Shown: positions 46,948 to 60,078, counted from the stretch's first letter. The stretch is DNA of 64,000 bases from Lycium barbarum (GCF_019175385.1 NC_083344.1:64294782-64358781); one strand, 5' to 3'. Notes: generated by a model from the sequence alone, not told the origin. A program made the numbers and translations.

Positions 46948-49791
46948 TTAAAAGTTTAGATTATCTGTGGGCGTAGGAAAAAAGTGGGGATATTTCTTCT
47001 TCATCTCGTCCTCCGCCTCCCAAGTCATCTCCTCCCGATTGTTGTTGCGCCACAGGACTTTGACAGAAGGCACTTCCTTAGTGCGCAATCTCCTTACCTG
47101 TCGATCCAGAATAGTTACAGGCTGCTCGTCATAAGACAACTGCTCCGTTACCTGAATGTCGTCCACTGGGAATATCCTGGAAGGGTCACCGATACATTTC
47201 CGCAGCATAGACACATGAAATACCGGGTGTACGGCCTCCAAGTCGGATGGTAAGTCTAGCTCATAGGCAACCTCGCCTATCTTCCGAACGATCTGATACG
47301 GCCCAATATACCGCGGGCTCAACTTACCCTTTCTACCGAATCTCATGACCCGCTTCATGGGCGATACCTTCAGGAATACCCAGTCGCCAATCTGGAACTC
47401 TAACGGTCGACGTCGTCTATTTGCATAAGCTTTCTGTCGACTCTGAGCAGCCAATAATCGTTCTCGAATAAGCTTTACCTTATCTATAGCTTCTTGGATC
47501 ACATCTGGCCCAATCAGCTTAGTCTCGCCCACGTCAAACCAACCAATAAGAGATCTGCATTTTCTGCCATAAAGGGCTTCATACGGTGCCATCTGAATGC
47601 TGGAGTGATAACTATTATTATAGGCAAACTCAATAAGCGGCAAATGATCATCCCAGCTGCCCCTGAAATCAATAATGCAGGCCCGTAACATATCTTCCAG
47701 CGTCTGAATAGTGCGCTCGGCCTGCCCGTCGGACTGAGGATGAAAAGCTGTACTGAGGCTCACCTGAGTCCCTAATCCCTCCTGGAATGACCTCCAGAAA
47801 TTTGCCGTAAACTGGGCACCTCGGTCGGTAATAATAGATATAGGGACTCCGTGAAGTCTGACTATCTGTCTGATGTACAATCTAGCGTAGTCCTCAGCCG
47901 AATAAGTAGTCCGAACCGGAAGGAAATGGGCTGATTTCGTCAATCTGTCAACAATAACCCAAATAGAATCATACGTGCGTGGAGTGCGCGGTAACCCAAC
48001 AACGAAATCCATATTAATCATCTCCCATTTCCAGGCTGGAATTTCCATCTCCTGTAATAACCCACCGGGCTTCTGATGCTCGATCTTAACTTGCTGGCAG
48101 TTCGGGCACTAACTAACAAACTCAACAATATCTTTCTTCATGTCGTCCCACCAATACAAACACCTGAGATCCCGATACATTTTAGTGGAACCAGGATAAA
48201 CAGAATACCGTGCATTATGGGCCTCGCCCATAATCTGCCGCCGTAAGCCCGCAACGCCCGGTACACAGAATCTGCCGTCATATAATAATACTCCTTCAGG
48301 CGAGATCTCAAACTGAGTCTTTGCTTTATTAAGGGCTACATCTCTGTACTGAATCAGGAGAGGATCTTCAAACTGGCGCTGCTTTACCTCCTGAATAATA
48401 GATGATTCAGCAACTGGACGAACAGAAATCCCAGAATCTCCAGAATCCGCCAAACGAACTCCGAGGCTGGCCAGCTGATGAATATCACGAACCAAATCTT
48501 TCTTACCAGATGGTACATCAGCCAAGCTGCCCATAGACTTGCGGCTAAGTGCATCCTTTACCACATTGGCTTTCCCCGGATGGTACAGAATATCAACGTC
48601 ATAATCCTTCAGTAACTCAAGCCATCTTCTCTGCCGCAAATTCAATTCTTTCTGCTTAAAAATATACTGGAGACTCTTATGGTCCGTATAAATATCGACA
48701 TGGACCCCATATAAATAATGCCGCCAAATCTTCAAAGCATGAATCACCGCGGCCAACTCAAGATCATGAGTGGGATAATTCTTCTCGTGCGGTCTGAGCT
48801 GCCGGGAAGCATAGGCTACGACTCGACCGTGCTGCATCAACACACAACCTATCCCAATACCAGAGGCGTCACAATAGACCACATACCCATGTGATCCCTC
48901 TGGAAGAGTCAAAACTGGTGCTGAAACTAACCTTTCTTTCAACATCTGGAAGCTGCGCTCGCAGGCATCGGTCCACAGAAACTTCGCTGCTTTCTGAGTA
49001 AGCTTCGTCAGTGGTGCTGAAATAGAAGAAAAATCCTCCACGAACCTGCGATAATATCCGGCCAATCCCAGAAAACTGCGCACCTCCGTCGGTGTAGTAG
49101 GCCTGGGCCAATTCTGTACAGCCTCAATCTTCTGCGTATCGACCCGAATACCGTCTGCACCGACAATATGGCCCAAGAATGCCACAGAAGTTAACCAAAA
49201 TTCACATTTGGAGAATTTAGCGTATAACTTCTGTTGACGGAGAATTCCAAGTACCGTCCTCAAATGATCTGAATGCTCCTCGGTTGATCGCGAGTAAATC
49301 AGAATATCATCAATAAACACAATAACAAACATGTCCAGAAAAGGCCGAAATACCCGATTCATCAGATCCATAAATACCGTTGGAGCATTAGTCAGCCCGA
49401 AAGACATTACTCTGAACTCATAGTGCCCGTACCGGGTCCTGAAAGCAGTCTTCGGGATATCTGACTCCCGCACTCGCACCTGATGATAACCTGAGCGCAG
49501 ATCTACCTTCGAAAAATATTTAGCACCCTGCAGCTGATCAAACAAGTCATCAATCCGGGGGAGGGGATATTTATTCTTAATAGTCACCTTATTCAGCTGC
49601 CGGTAGTCGATATACATCCGCAGTGACCCATCTTTCTTTATAACAAACAATACTGACGCTCCCCAGGGTGATGTGCTGGGTCTGATAAAGCCCTTATCCA
49701 ACAAATCTTTCAGCTGCTCCTTCAACTCTTTCAACTCAGCCGGTGCCATCCTGTACGGGGGAATAGATATAGGCTGCGTATCCGGCATCAA
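46948..49791 (-). pseudogene. Element B pol: reverse transcriptase, RNase H, integrase, chromodomain-like tail
   Basis: A single frame of about 947 codons interrupted once by TAG (48109-48111). In order: RT ([19 protein letters not shown] at about residues 61-79; catalytic FIDD at about 159-162), RNase H ([25 protein letters not shown]), integrase zinc-binding region ([18 protein letters not shown]), catalytic core (INMDFVVGLPRT; ITDRGAQFTANFW; QSDGQAERTIQTLEDML) and a chromodomain-like tail (ILDRQVRRLRTK, LWRNNNREEMTWEAE). Two defects stand out. The stop replaces the Gln codon just before CPNC, and the second zinc-ligand His (HPG in element C) is Tyr. The enzyme set would copy element RNA and insert it, probably guided by the tail to certain chromatin. 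The RT N-terminus lies upstream, in a different frame from gag-protease. Confidence 0.9.
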
Positions 49792-49793
49792 CT

Positions 49794-51788
49794 CTATAGT
49801 AAAATCAATCTCCCGCTCAGGCGGAGGGCCAGGAAGCTCGTCAGGAAATACATCTGGAAACTCACTGACGACCGGAACAGACTGAAGGGTAGGTATCTCG
49901 CTGCAGTATCGTGCACACGAACCAAATGATAGATATAACCCTTCTGGATCATCTTCTTAGCCTTGAGGTATGAAATAAACTTACCCCTCGGCGATGCTGT
50001 GGATCCGAACCACTCTATAACTGGTTCCTCTGGAAACTGAAAACGGACTACCTTTTTCTGGCAGTCAACATTAGCATAACAAGAAGACAACCAGTCCATA
50101 CCCATAATGACGTCAAACTCAAGCATGTCTAACTCTATCAGATCAGCCCTAGTGCAACGATCATAAATAGTCACAGAACAATCCCTATAGATTTGTCTCG
50201 CTATAACAAAATCCCCAACAGGCGTAGCTACCTCAAATGGCTCTATAGGCTCAGACACTATCCCAATTTTCCCAGCAACGAGCGGGGAAATATATGATAA
50301 AGTAGAACCAGGGTCAATCAATGCATATACAGATCTGGAGAAAACCAGTAATGTACCTGTGACGACGTTTGGCGAAGCCTCCTGATCCTGGCGGCTGGCC
50401 AAAGCATATATGCGGTTCGAAGGACCGCTAGAACCTGAAACGCCACCGTGGCCTCGACCGCGTCCCGCCGGTGTCGGCGCACCTCGCCCTGCAGGGCGTG
50501 CAACAGATGGAGCAGATGATGAACCGGCGGCTGACCCTGTCGGCTGAGCCACACTACCAGAACTGCTGGCCAACGGACAATCTCTCATAAAATGGCCCTG
50601 ACCACTACACGAAAAACAAGCTCCAGTGGCTCGATAGCACTCCCCAGGATGAGACTTCCCGCAATGAGAACAACGGGGCCTGGGTGGTCTGGCCTGGCTG
50701 GGGCCTCTGGATACCTGTGAACCTGCCGCTCTGGAGCTCTGACCGGCCCCAGACGGTCCCGCACTATCAAATCTCTGGCTGCCTGACTGAGTACTCCGGC
50801 CGGACGGAGGTAGCTGTCTGCCTGGCTGCTGCTGCTGAGGCTGTCCGCCTCGAGAATCCCCGGAATAACCTGCGGACCTAGCCCTCTTGGGCGGCCTCCT
50901 ATCCCGATCTCTACCAGAATGATCAGACCTGTGACGATCCTCCATACCCATCGCATAGGCCTGAAGTCGGGCAATGTCCATATCTGTCTGTAATGACATT
51001 GCCATACAGTCGTCAATCAAATACCGATCCAATCCCATAACATATCTGTGCATCCGATCGGACATATCAGCTACCACGGCCGGTGCATATCGGGCCAGAG
51101 AATCAAACTCAAGATTATACTCGCGAACACTCCGACCCCTCTGCTGCAGATGTAAAAATAGGTCAGCCCGCGCCCGCCGTAACTCTGGGGGCAGAAAGTG
51201 GCGGGTGAATGCTGTCACAAACTGATCCCACGTAGCTGGAGGAGCACCCTCACCCCTAAATAATTCCCAAGTCTCGTACCAGTGAGTGGCAACATCTCGA
51301 AGTCTGTGCGAAGCCAGCTCGACCGACTCGGTCTCTGAAGCCCTGACCAAGTCCAGTGAGCGCCGCATCCCCCGAATAAAGTCGTGGGGGTCCTCGTCAG
51401 GCTTAGACCCGAAAAACTCTGGAGGGCCACATAATAAAAACTCCCGAACTCTCAGGCTGTCCCGCCTGTCATCATCATCATCGTCCCTCCGCCCGCGTCT
51501 GTGAGCCTGTCCTGCCACCAGTGTAGTCAACAACTGTACAGCCTCCCTCAGGGTCCTATCCTCCGCCCCCGGCTGAGGAGCTGGAGTCCCGGGAGCGGGT
51601 ACACGGACCTCTGGAGCTGCTGAAGGTCCTGCTCCAGGCTGTACTAGTGGGGGTGTAGCAGACCCCTCAGAATGAGGCACAACCTCAGGCAAATCATAAA
51701 CACGAGCCCGGGTAGATCGCTGTGCCTGACTAGTCTCTCCCATCCTCGCTTTGCCCTTCTGGGCCGCTGTTGCCTTTTTCAGAGGCAT
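49794..51788 (-). CDS. Element B gag-protease polyprotein (3' end shifted out of frame)
   Basis: The start is taken at the ATG at 51788, two bases after an acceptor-like TGTTTGCAG. The frame can be read upstream only through a GTG. About 664 residues: a basic start, an Asp run (about 102-107), gag domain (about 115-285: [29 protein letters not shown]), zinc knuckles (about 373-384 [12 protein letters not shown], 391-404 [14 protein letters not shown]), a Gly/Arg-rich linker and an aspartic protease with the motif [12 protein letters not shown] (about 490) and GMDWLS (about 570). After RVHD, near 49915, the frame leaves the conserved path: the following [15 protein letters not shown] continues in the pol frame, so a small indel separates gag-protease from RT. 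In intact relatives these appear to be one polyprotein (compare element C at 55875). Confidence 0.88.
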   Translation of the reverse strand: MPLKKATAAQKGKARMGETSQAQRSTRARVYDLPEVVPHSEGSATPPLVQPGAGPSAAPEVRVPAPGTPAPQPGAEDRTLREAVQLLTTLVAGQAHRRGRRDDDDDDRRDSLRVREFLLCGPPEFFGSKPDEDPHDFIRGMRRSLDLVRASETESVELASHRLRDVATHWYETWELFRGEGAPPATWDQFVTAFTRHFLPPELRRARADLFLHLQQRGRSVREYNLEFDSLARYAPAVVADMSDRMHRYVMGLDRYLIDDCMAMSLQTDMDIARLQAYAMGMEDRHRSDHSGRDRDRRPPKRARSAGYSGDSRGGQPQQQQPGRQLPPSGRSTQSGSQRFDSAGPSGAGQSSRAAGSQVSRGPSQARPPRPRCSHCGKSHPGECYRATGACFSCSGQGHFMRDCPLASSSGSVAQPTGSAAGSSSAPSVARPAGRGAPTPAGRGRGHGGVSGSSGPSNRIYALASRQDQEASPNVVTGTLLVFSRSVYALIDPGSTLSYISPLVAGKIGIVSEPIEPFEVATPVGDFVIARQIYRDCSVTIYDRCTRADLIELDMLEFDVIMGMDWLSSCYANVDCQKKVVRFQFPEEPVIEWFGSTASPRGKFISYLKAKKMIQKGYIYHLVRVHDTAARYLPFSLFRSSVSFQMYFLTSFLALRLSGRLILL

Positions 51789-51897
51789 CACTGCAAACAC
51801 AAGAACGAGTCAGATCAGAATCATCCTAATAGCACAGCTCTATCGCACGATCTAAGATTCCAAAGAAAGTAACATCCTAAATGCCCTGTAGTTCCCT

Positions 51898-51931
51898 GTG
51901 TATAGATGTGGTGCACAACACATCGATAAAC
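51898..51931 (-). promoter_or_regulatory. Leader hairpin, element B
   Basis: Minus-strand GTTTATCGATGTG pairs with CACATCTATACAC. The G/A to C/T pair exchange relative to A and G keeps most of the stem. Confidence 0.55.
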
Positions 51932-51973
51932 AAGACTCTACGAGACACGGCCTGTAGACATTCCGAGGACAGA

Positions 51974-51987
51974 CTGCTCTGATACCA
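51974..51987 (-). promoter_or_regulatory. Primer-binding site of element B
   Basis: Minus-strand TGGTATCAGAGCAG, four bases after the 5' LTR end GTCGTGACA. Complementary to initiator Met tRNA. Confidence 0.92.
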
Positions 51988-51991
51988 CTTT

Positions 51992-54897
51992 TGTCACGAC
52001 CCAGCCCCGTGGGCCGCGACTGGCACCCTACCTGGGTACCCAGACCAAATCACATATTCATTTACCAAATCCGAACGTATTTCAGAATTTCATAAAAGTC
52101 ATATCAACATAGGTTGTATCAAAATATGTCCTAAGCGGTCGCACAAATCAAAATGTCATATCGAATACAAACGGAGCGGCGGAATAGACGTCGCCGGTCA
52201 TAAGTGCAAATATAAGCGTAAGAGCCATTTAGGGCCATCATAACAAACTGACCGCTGTAAGACCAAAAACAAAATCAAACAAACATACATAGGACCCTCG
52301 CCTCACATATATGACTACAGGCCTCTACGAATTTAAAACAAAGACATATGGCGAGACAGGGCCCCGCCGTACCCAAATAGTCAAATGTACAGAATATATA
52401 CATAGCAAAAGAAGACTATACCAAAAGTGGACTCCGAGTCAAGAAGGAGTACTCCGAAAGAGCAGAGAGTGAAGCCTACAGTGGAGGATCACCAATGTCT
52501 GTACCTGCGGGCATGAAACGCAGCCCCCGAAGAAAGGGGGTCAGTACGAAATATGTACTGAGTATGTAAAGCACGGAGTACAGAAATATGGGCTAAAACT
52601 GAAAGCAAACCGGATATCAAAAGGGAAGTACCAATCAGTATGTCAAAATCCGTATCAAATCATATACATATACATAATGCAAACGAAATCATGCAAACGC
52701 TCAAGAACGTGGTCGCCACTCCGACGCTGGCGCCACACACAGCATAACACCAGAAGGTTTCGAATCTCCGTACATCCCCGAACACAAACATAAGTGAGCG
52801 TATCGCATCACTACCCATATCACAGCATAACTCCAAACGGAACCCGGCCCTATGGCGAGGCCTCGGGAACCGTAACACAGCATACGGCCGAATTATCATA
52901 GGGCGCACGAATCATAACCGGCCCGGGAATCGGTGAACGAAGTCATAGTAAGGCACGAGCGGAGTCGTGAGCAAACAAATGCAAATCATATTTCAAAATA
53001 GCCTTTCAAAACATAATGATTTCATAAGTCATTTCATAACCCAAAATAATCGAATACTTAGCTGATACGAAGGTTTATTTCACAAAATGTTTCCAAAGTG
53101 GTACGTATGGCTCAAAACAAAACTTAACATATCATAATAGTCAAAACATAATTCATAGAGGGAAGTCTCAAAGTCGAAGATCTCATATCGAAGTTCATCC
53201 AAAAAGAGAGCTCGATAGGACAAATAGGGCGTCTCGGGGTTAGCGGGCCCACCTCGAGTCAAATTGAGGTGGCGAACATTTAAAGGCCAAAGGATCATAC
53301 ATAATGATTTCAAAGTGACCCGATCACATTTCGATAGGTTTCGAACATTTGGTTGCATTCTAGCCAAAATAGAGCCTTTAGGCTTCAATTGAATTGAATG
53401 AATAGTAGTCGTTTTGTAGATCGGGTTTCGAGGAGCAGAAATGCTCCGGAGGTTCCAATATTCACCTAACATACTAAGACATGCCAAACGAAGAAGTGGG
53501 AAGCTTTACATACCTTATGGACGTCTTATGCTTTCCTTAAAATCAAATCCCGTTTCGTCCAGAATCTGCAAATGGTCAAAGTTACCAATTAGAGATTCTT
53601 AGGCTTAAGATTTCCATTAACTTGATTTTTGTCTACCGAAATTTCAGCAGCATTTCCCCTATATATCTAACACCCCCGAGACTTAGCTCGGCTCAAAATG
53701 CATCAACAACAACAACCCAAACGTCATCAAACAACATAAACCATAATCAAACCATTCTAACTTCAATGTTCTTCCTTACTATATAAGTTGGCAACTTTCA
53801 TTCAAACTTCAAAATTCCAAATCTATGTCCACATTATTGTATTCATTCACTCATTCAAGGTTATTCAAACATATTCCAAACGATGTACAAAATTTCCCGA
53901 AGTTCATTACTTTCCATATTTCATCCAAAACATCAAAAATTACGACGAACATTCTAACTCGCATTGTTTCATTCCAAATTCATTAACATCAACCATAAAT
54001 CACATTTAAAGTCTTTAGCATCATAATTATACAACAATATACACAAATATACAAAAGGTATACACTTTCCCATAATACTCCGCAATCATTTCCAACTCCA
54101 ATTCAATTCACTAAACATTCATTTACGTCATAAAGGTCACAACGACGCAACTAACGAACTAACAAATCAATTCCACCTTGCCTTACACACCATATGGCTC
54201 ACGGCTAGCATACTAAACCCACATACACACACGGCTTCATACACATACATCAAAACTACGGAATTCTCGTCTATTATCAGTCCTTAACATATTCATACCA
54301 ATTCCATAACATTAGAATAGCAAAATTCATACCTTTACTTGAATTTCCGACTTGCCGCAAACGTGCACCTTTCGCCAAACTAATTGTACCCCGTCGGAGA
54401 GCGTCTTGAGTACTTTACAAATATGGGAAAATCGAGATTTTTGGATCAAAACAAAGGCTAGCAAAATTTTTCTTTCTCTCTTTCTCAAGCTCGGCCGAGA
54501 GCTATGTTAGGAGTATTGTTCAATTTGTTTTGTGTTTGGTATGGCTTCTTGATAATTACAAGGGAAGATATGGATATATATCAACTAAGGGTCATGTGAA
54601 AATCACATGACCACTTAATGAGGGGCTTGGGCCTTGCCTTGTGGCCGGCCACCCCATTGGACTTGGGCCTAAATTTTGTTCCAATTTTCTTGGCCCAATT
54701 CATTAAAAGTCCCGTTTTGTAATTCCCGAAACTAATTTCCAAAATTCCAAATTTACCCTCGGCCTTCCCCAATGTATTTACACCATTCATTTCACAACCA
54801 ACATGGTCATATCAACTAGAATCAAAATATTTCCTTATAACACACAAGTCTAAATTATTTCGCGATTTCCAATTATGCGAAAACACGGGACATAACA
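51992..54897 (-). mobile_element. Element B 5' LTR
   Basis: 2906 bp. TATA box (53666-53657, minus), palindrome with one substitution (53633-53651), splice donor at 53513, hairpin 52524-52540. It retains the 17-bp block ACTCCGACGCTGGCGCC (52719-52735) that the other LTR has lost. Outside of indels the LTRs differ at few positions. Confidence 0.92.
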
Positions 54898-54902
54898 GTC
54901 GG

Positions 54903-55880
54903 TCCACTGGAACTTAGCTGTCTTCTGGGTTAGCCTCGTTAAAGGCACTGAGATTGAGGCAAACTTCTCTACGAACCTTCTGTAATATCCTGCTAGCCCC
55001 AGAAAGTTGCGTACTTCAGTAGGTGTCCTAGGTCTAGGCCAAGTCTTCACCGCCTCAATCTTCTGCGTATCTACTCGAACGCCATCATCTCCAATAATAT
55101 GCCCCAAGAATGCTACTGAAGTCAACCAGAATTCATATTTAGAGAACTTAGCATACAATTTCTGGTGCTGGAGCACCCTAAGTACCTCTCTCAAGTGATC
55201 TGCATGCTCCTCTTCTGATCGTGAGTAGACCAGAATATCATCAATGAATACAATCACAAACAGGTCAAGAAATGGCTCGAACACTCTGTTCATCAGATCC
55301 ATAAATACTGCTGGAGCATTGGTCAACCCAAAGGACATCACTCTAAACTCGTAATGTCCGTATCGGGTCCTGAATGCAGTCTTCAGAATGTCTGCCTCCT
55401 TTACCCTCACCTGGTGATATCCTAACCGCAAGTCTATCTTTGAGAAACACTTAGCACCCTGCAACTGGTCAAATAAATCATCGATCCTGGGGAGGGGATA
55501 CCTGTTCTTTATTGTTACTTTATTCAGCTGCCTATAATCAATACACATTCGCAGCGACCCATCCTTCTTCTTTACAAATAATACCGGTGCTCCCCAAGGT
55601 GATGTACTGGGCCTTATGAAGCCCTTTTCTAATAAATCTTTCAGTTGCTCCTTCAGTTCCGCAGGTGCCATTCTATAAGGAGGAATAGATATGGGTTGAG
55701 TGTCTGGTAATACGTCTATAGCGAACTCTATCTCACGCCTAGGAGGAAGGCCTGGGAGTTCATCTGGGAATACATCGGGAAACTCGCTAACTACCGGCAC
55801 TGACTGAAAAGTCGGTGCCTCTGCCTTCAGGTCGTGTACCCGTACCAGATGATAAATATAACCCTTTCTGACCATCTTCC
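54903..55880 (-). pseudogene. Element C pol, 5' part: protease/RT junction and reverse transcriptase
   Basis: Intact frame of about 326 codons read right to left: [32 protein letters not shown] fingers and palm ([28 protein letters not shown]) and connection region up to KFQWTD, where element B's target duplication splits the gene. In contrast to the other half this part has no stop. Homology ends abruptly near 55880; gag, protease, primer site and 5' LTR of C are missing, evidently deleted. This piece shows what the B protease/RT junction looks like without a frameshift. Confidence 0.88.
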
Positions 55881-56362
55881 TTTAGAATTCCCTTATCATT
55901 TCTCCCGTTTATGTCTATCTTTTATTCGGTACACGAGGAATCTTATGCTACCTCTGTATCCTTCGGAACACATTACTTCCGCATAATATTTTTCTCATTT
56001 TCAGAGCGTATTTGTTCCTCCACGTCTATTCTTATCATATCAGTCATTTTTTAGCACTCATTCTACCCCGTTACTCCTCTTCCTATAACCTGGCCTTTCA
56101 CAGTTCCGTCACTTATAATACTCGTTTCCTCGGCTGTACATGTCATAACCTATTGCTACACTGTCATCTCGCTTTCTTCTTATTTCCTCCCTTTCAATTA
56201 CACTTTCTTTTCTCGTACTTGCTATCATTTCCGTTATTGTGTACCCCTTTATTTTAAACTTTTCCCTACAGAACTTGATAAGTCTTTCTTATTTGTACTA
56301 TAGCTCGCTTTTCCGTTTTACACTTACCTTTATATTCTAGTCACACGAATCACGTCATGTCT
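55881..56362 (-). mobile_element. Element D interior, right part (coding-free)
   Basis: Pyrimidine-rich sequence resembling 36863-38098 in composition. Its phrase CTTATTTGTACTA (about 56290) also occurs just before element C (about 38079), consistent with one split interior or a short duplication. No gene is visible. It is cut by element E at 56363; TGTCT (56358-56362) is the predicted duplication. Confidence 0.5.
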
Positions 56363-58786
56363 TGTCACACCCCGATCTTACTAAGGTGTGATGGGCACCC
56401 GACCCCATACTCGGAACCGAGCGAACTCGCTGACTCTTATTACATACTTAATCTCTTTAGACTCTTACATCAATAAGTAACGAAAAACATAGTAAAGCTT
56501 TCAGAAATTTTCCTTTCATTATACTCAATTCAAATAAAATCTATCATCACATGAAACTCGTAACATGAAACAGAATAACACATCGGCTGGTGGGGCCGAT
56601 TACAATACCGACATTCTATACCCATGACTCTGTCTGCAACTTCTCTAACTTCGAACAAGACCTCATAGCATAGTGCTCTGACCCGGCAACACTCCAAGGC
56701 AAATGGAGCATGCCAACTCTGCTGGAACATCTTCTATAATAGCTTCTACTCATCTGGGTGTACCTGCGCGGCATGAAACACAGCCCCCGAAGAAAAGGGG
56801 TCAGTACGGGCAATGTACTAAGTATGTAAGGGATGAATGATAACATGATAATATGGGCAGAACATGAACAAAACATAATAAGGAAATATGGAAGTTATAA
56901 GAAAAGGTTTGACTGTAACTGCCTGCCTCTTAAGGCGGAATCATGCATGCTCACCTTTACTTTTATTTATACATAAACTGTCTGAATCACATAACATCAT
57001 TAGCCTGCGTCCGGGCCTCCCGCGTCCGGGGTAGTCATCTCACGCCGCCCACTAGTGGTGCTGCCCGTGCCATATAGACACGATGTTATTATCCATAAGC
57101 CGCCCGCCTTAACGGTGCTGCCCGGCCGTATAGGCACGGTGTAATCATCACAACTTAAGCATGCATAAGAGCCCAATCAAAAGCTATAACTCCATCGGAG
57201 TGACGTAAGGTCGGTAATCTCCGGTTACATTATGGAATAATCATCATGACTTTGTCTCACCTTGAAGGAACAATTATTATAAGATGAGACTAGCAACGAA
57301 TAACAGCGTACATAAACCGATACCTGAAGACTCAGAAACAAGTTTCGGGTCAATCCGACTTAGTATAAGAAAGTTATGAGCGTTTGAAGTACAGAACCTT
57401 CTATGAACGTTTCGGAAGCTATTTTGGAAAATCATCCTTATCATAGTCATCATAGAAATATGCTCATCCTTGATATCATCATTGTCATTGTGAAACATAT
57501 CCATCGTTATTGTCATAAGAGCTTACAAAATCATAAAGCTCTGTTTTGGTAGAATACGGACACTTTGGAAAAACATTTACGAGTTATCGGGAAGAGAATC
57601 ATGCCTTGGAATCATAAATATCTAACTTTTGAAAACAAGGAAGATATGGAAACAATTATGAAATCGTAACATCGGATTCATGCCTTTGAAAGAAAGGGAC
57701 AAGCCTTAACATACCTGTTCCCACGTCCTATTAGCTACGCTTGATTGTCCAAGCTCGTTATCGCTAGTCTACATTCAAGAAGATTGACGTAATCATTAGA
57801 TTCATCACCATATACTTGTCTTAATCCTTCAAATGAATTCATTTATAATCTGCCGAAATTTCGGCAGCATCTCCCCTGTAAATACACCATCCCCGAGAAT
57901 CTAACTCGACCCAAATCATCAATCAACAATCCGAGAATTCAACTCGGCCAAACTATCAACAACAATACCATCAATCATACCAACAACATCAACAATCAAT
58001 TCAAGACGCATTCTAACATTACCAACCTTTGTCATACAATTTAACGACATTTCATTTATATTCAATTCAATTGACATAACATTCAAAACGACTCAATCAA
58101 CATACTACTTCACCCGAAACCTTCCAATTCCAACAAGGACAATGACAGCCTATTTCCTTCTTTCAAATTCAATCACAACAACCCAACTTACAATCTTCCA
58201 AACAAATGTCTCACTTCCAAATTCATGAATTCCACCAACATTTTACATTAACAACTTCATTCATACAAATATAACAATTCATGCTAGTGTCACATTAACT
58301 TCCACCACGACACCACAACGATTACAACTTCATTTCAAGCCATTAAATCCTCTTTTTACATCATGGAATCCACAACACAACAATCAAACTACTAAATAAA
58401 ATCAATTCATTTGTTCTACACAATGCAACTATATTCGGCCAACACCCCAACATACCAAATTCCTGATTTTTATCCATTTATACACACTACAACATACACA
58501 ACCATCCATAACATATGTAAAAGAGGATTGAACACATACCTTTCTCACTCAACTTCTTGGCTTGGCTAAGGTTTCCGACTAGCACAACAAATGCTTTGCT
58601 TGCTCCAACAATCACTCCATGTTAATTAGGGCCTTCAAATTAATTGGAATACTAGAAGAAAATAATTATTCTTAAATAATATCCATAACCAACTTGTACA
58701 TTAAAATTATTTTGGACAATGGTCTTGCCCTTCACTTACCACGACTACCTCGAAATATCCGAATTTATAAAATACGGGATATAACA
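56363..58786 (-). mobile_element. Element E 3' LTR
   Basis: 2424 bp, minus-strand TGTTATATCCCG to GGTGTGACA (a variant end, without GTCGTGACA). It contains the perfect palindrome CTGCCGAAATTTCGGCAG (57850-57867), a splice-donor-like GGTATGTTAAGG (about 57714, minus), the hairpin CCCCCGAAGAAAAGGGG (56784-56800), and GC-rich short repeats with CCGCCC (57040-57135). Confidence 0.82.
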
Positions 58787-58822
58787 TCCTCCCCCCCTTT
58801 AGAACATTCGTCCTCGAATGTT
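58787..58822 (-). promoter_or_regulatory. Polypurine tract of element E with inverted repeat
   Basis: Minus-strand AAAGGGGGGGAGGA abuts the LTR start. The inverted repeat is at 58803-58822. Confidence 0.85.
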
Positions 58823-60006
58823 CAACTGGCCTCATGGGGTGTTATAATAATGGTCCAAGAACTATTTTCTAGTGTCCGATGAACTCTTTTGTTTCATTCA
58901 TAGGCACTACGTTCTTTCTTTCTTTCCAAAAATCCTTAGACTACCAATTGGTTATACTTTTGTTATAATAGTCGTCGTCGTTCAAAACATTCTTTACTTA
59001 CTTCTGATGTGCCGACATGTTTTAAACTTTGGCCCCGAGCTTATAAGTTTCCTTTTCTGGTACTTGAAAATATTGTGATCCCTTTTTGGCCTAATATAAT
59101 ATGGTCTCCCCCCCCCCCCCCCCTTTAAGGGGCTCCTTATAGGCCAACAGTCCTTTTATGAAGTCTTCGTTTATACCTTATTCCTCATCTTCCTTCCAAC
59201 TCTGTGCCTAACATATCGAAAACTTCTTATCCTAAGTTTTTCTTTTACTTTCTGTCTATGTCATCATTTTGTCCTCATTTCCATACCCTTCCATCCACTA
59301 TTTGTCCTTTCACTTGCTTAGCTCACTTGCTCGTAATTCTTCTTTAACTACGTGTTTGTGTTGTAGCTGTGCGTCCATATTTCTCAAGCGTCCCGCTACT
59401 TTTGTTCTTAGCACAGAATCCTTACAACTTTCACTCTCCCTATCTTTGTTCATCGAACCTTTAACTACATTAATATAGCTACATATTTATTCTTTTATAG
59501 ATCTCTCACCTCAACATCATCGCAAGCCTAAGCATTCTTTCTCTTACTTCACATCCCCATATCCTAGTCACTATTCCTTTAGCCCCACTTATCGAAATCA
59601 GTTCTCGAACCTCATACATTCCTCTCTTGTTTCCTTTTACCACACTCTATCCCTTTTCATATGCCTACTTTGAGTTCTTACCCAAATAGTCTGGTGCTTT
59701 ACCGGTAGTTTCTCTCGGGAGCTTCACTCACTGAGGTTTCTTACCTTTCACCTTCTTCCGACCCTTTGACCTCTTTTTTTTCCATCTACTCACTCTCTTT
59801 CTTTTCCAAATATCGCTGTATTAAAACTTTCCAATCTTAACCTGTAGTGAAAATGTCATCAATTTACCTTGTAACACTTATATCATTTATTCTTGCTGTC
59901 ACCCGATCTTCGGTACCCTTACGTGATTAATGACTTCCTTACCGTAGCGCCGGTTGCTGGAACTCACATGTCCATCGATACAATCATATGTGGGATATCC
60001 TACGCA

Positions 60007-60009
<3 letters not shown>

Positions 60010-60071
<62 letters not shown>

Positions 60072-60078
60072 ATATATA
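60010..60078. repeat. (TA)n microsatellite in element E
   Basis: About 30 TA units with one CG interruption (60068), at the place homologous to element A's CA/TA microsatellite. Confidence 0.9.

Larger units (their letters stand above)
51791..53513 (-). other. Candidate intron from LTR to gag start, element B
   Basis: Donor ATAAG/GTATGTAAAG in the 5' LTR and acceptor GTGTTTGCAG/TG before the gag ATG would excise 1723 nt. It is equivalent to the pairs in G (2411 nt) and H (1743 nt). Motif-based inference only. Confidence 0.45.
43939..54897 (-). mobile_element. Element B: near-complete autonomous gypsy chromovirus (Tekay/Del-like)
   Basis: 10,959 bp with a GTCGG target duplication (43934-43938 and 54898-54902), LTRs of 2892 and 2906 bp that look about 99% identical apart from three indels, a primer site, a polypurine tract, gag-protease and pol. 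Long LTRs plus a C-terminal chromodomain-like region fit the Tekay/Del lineage of chromoviruses. At least two lesions (a frameshift at the protease/RT junction and one in-frame stop in integrase) make this copy inactive, though recently inserted. It lies inside the RT/RNase H region of element C. Confidence 0.92.

Noticed and set aside
48869..49111. Minus-strand frames overlapping B gag-pol (e.g. 48869-49111, 50318-50554, 50585-51016)
   Set aside because: They are shadow frames of the gag and pol coding sequence.
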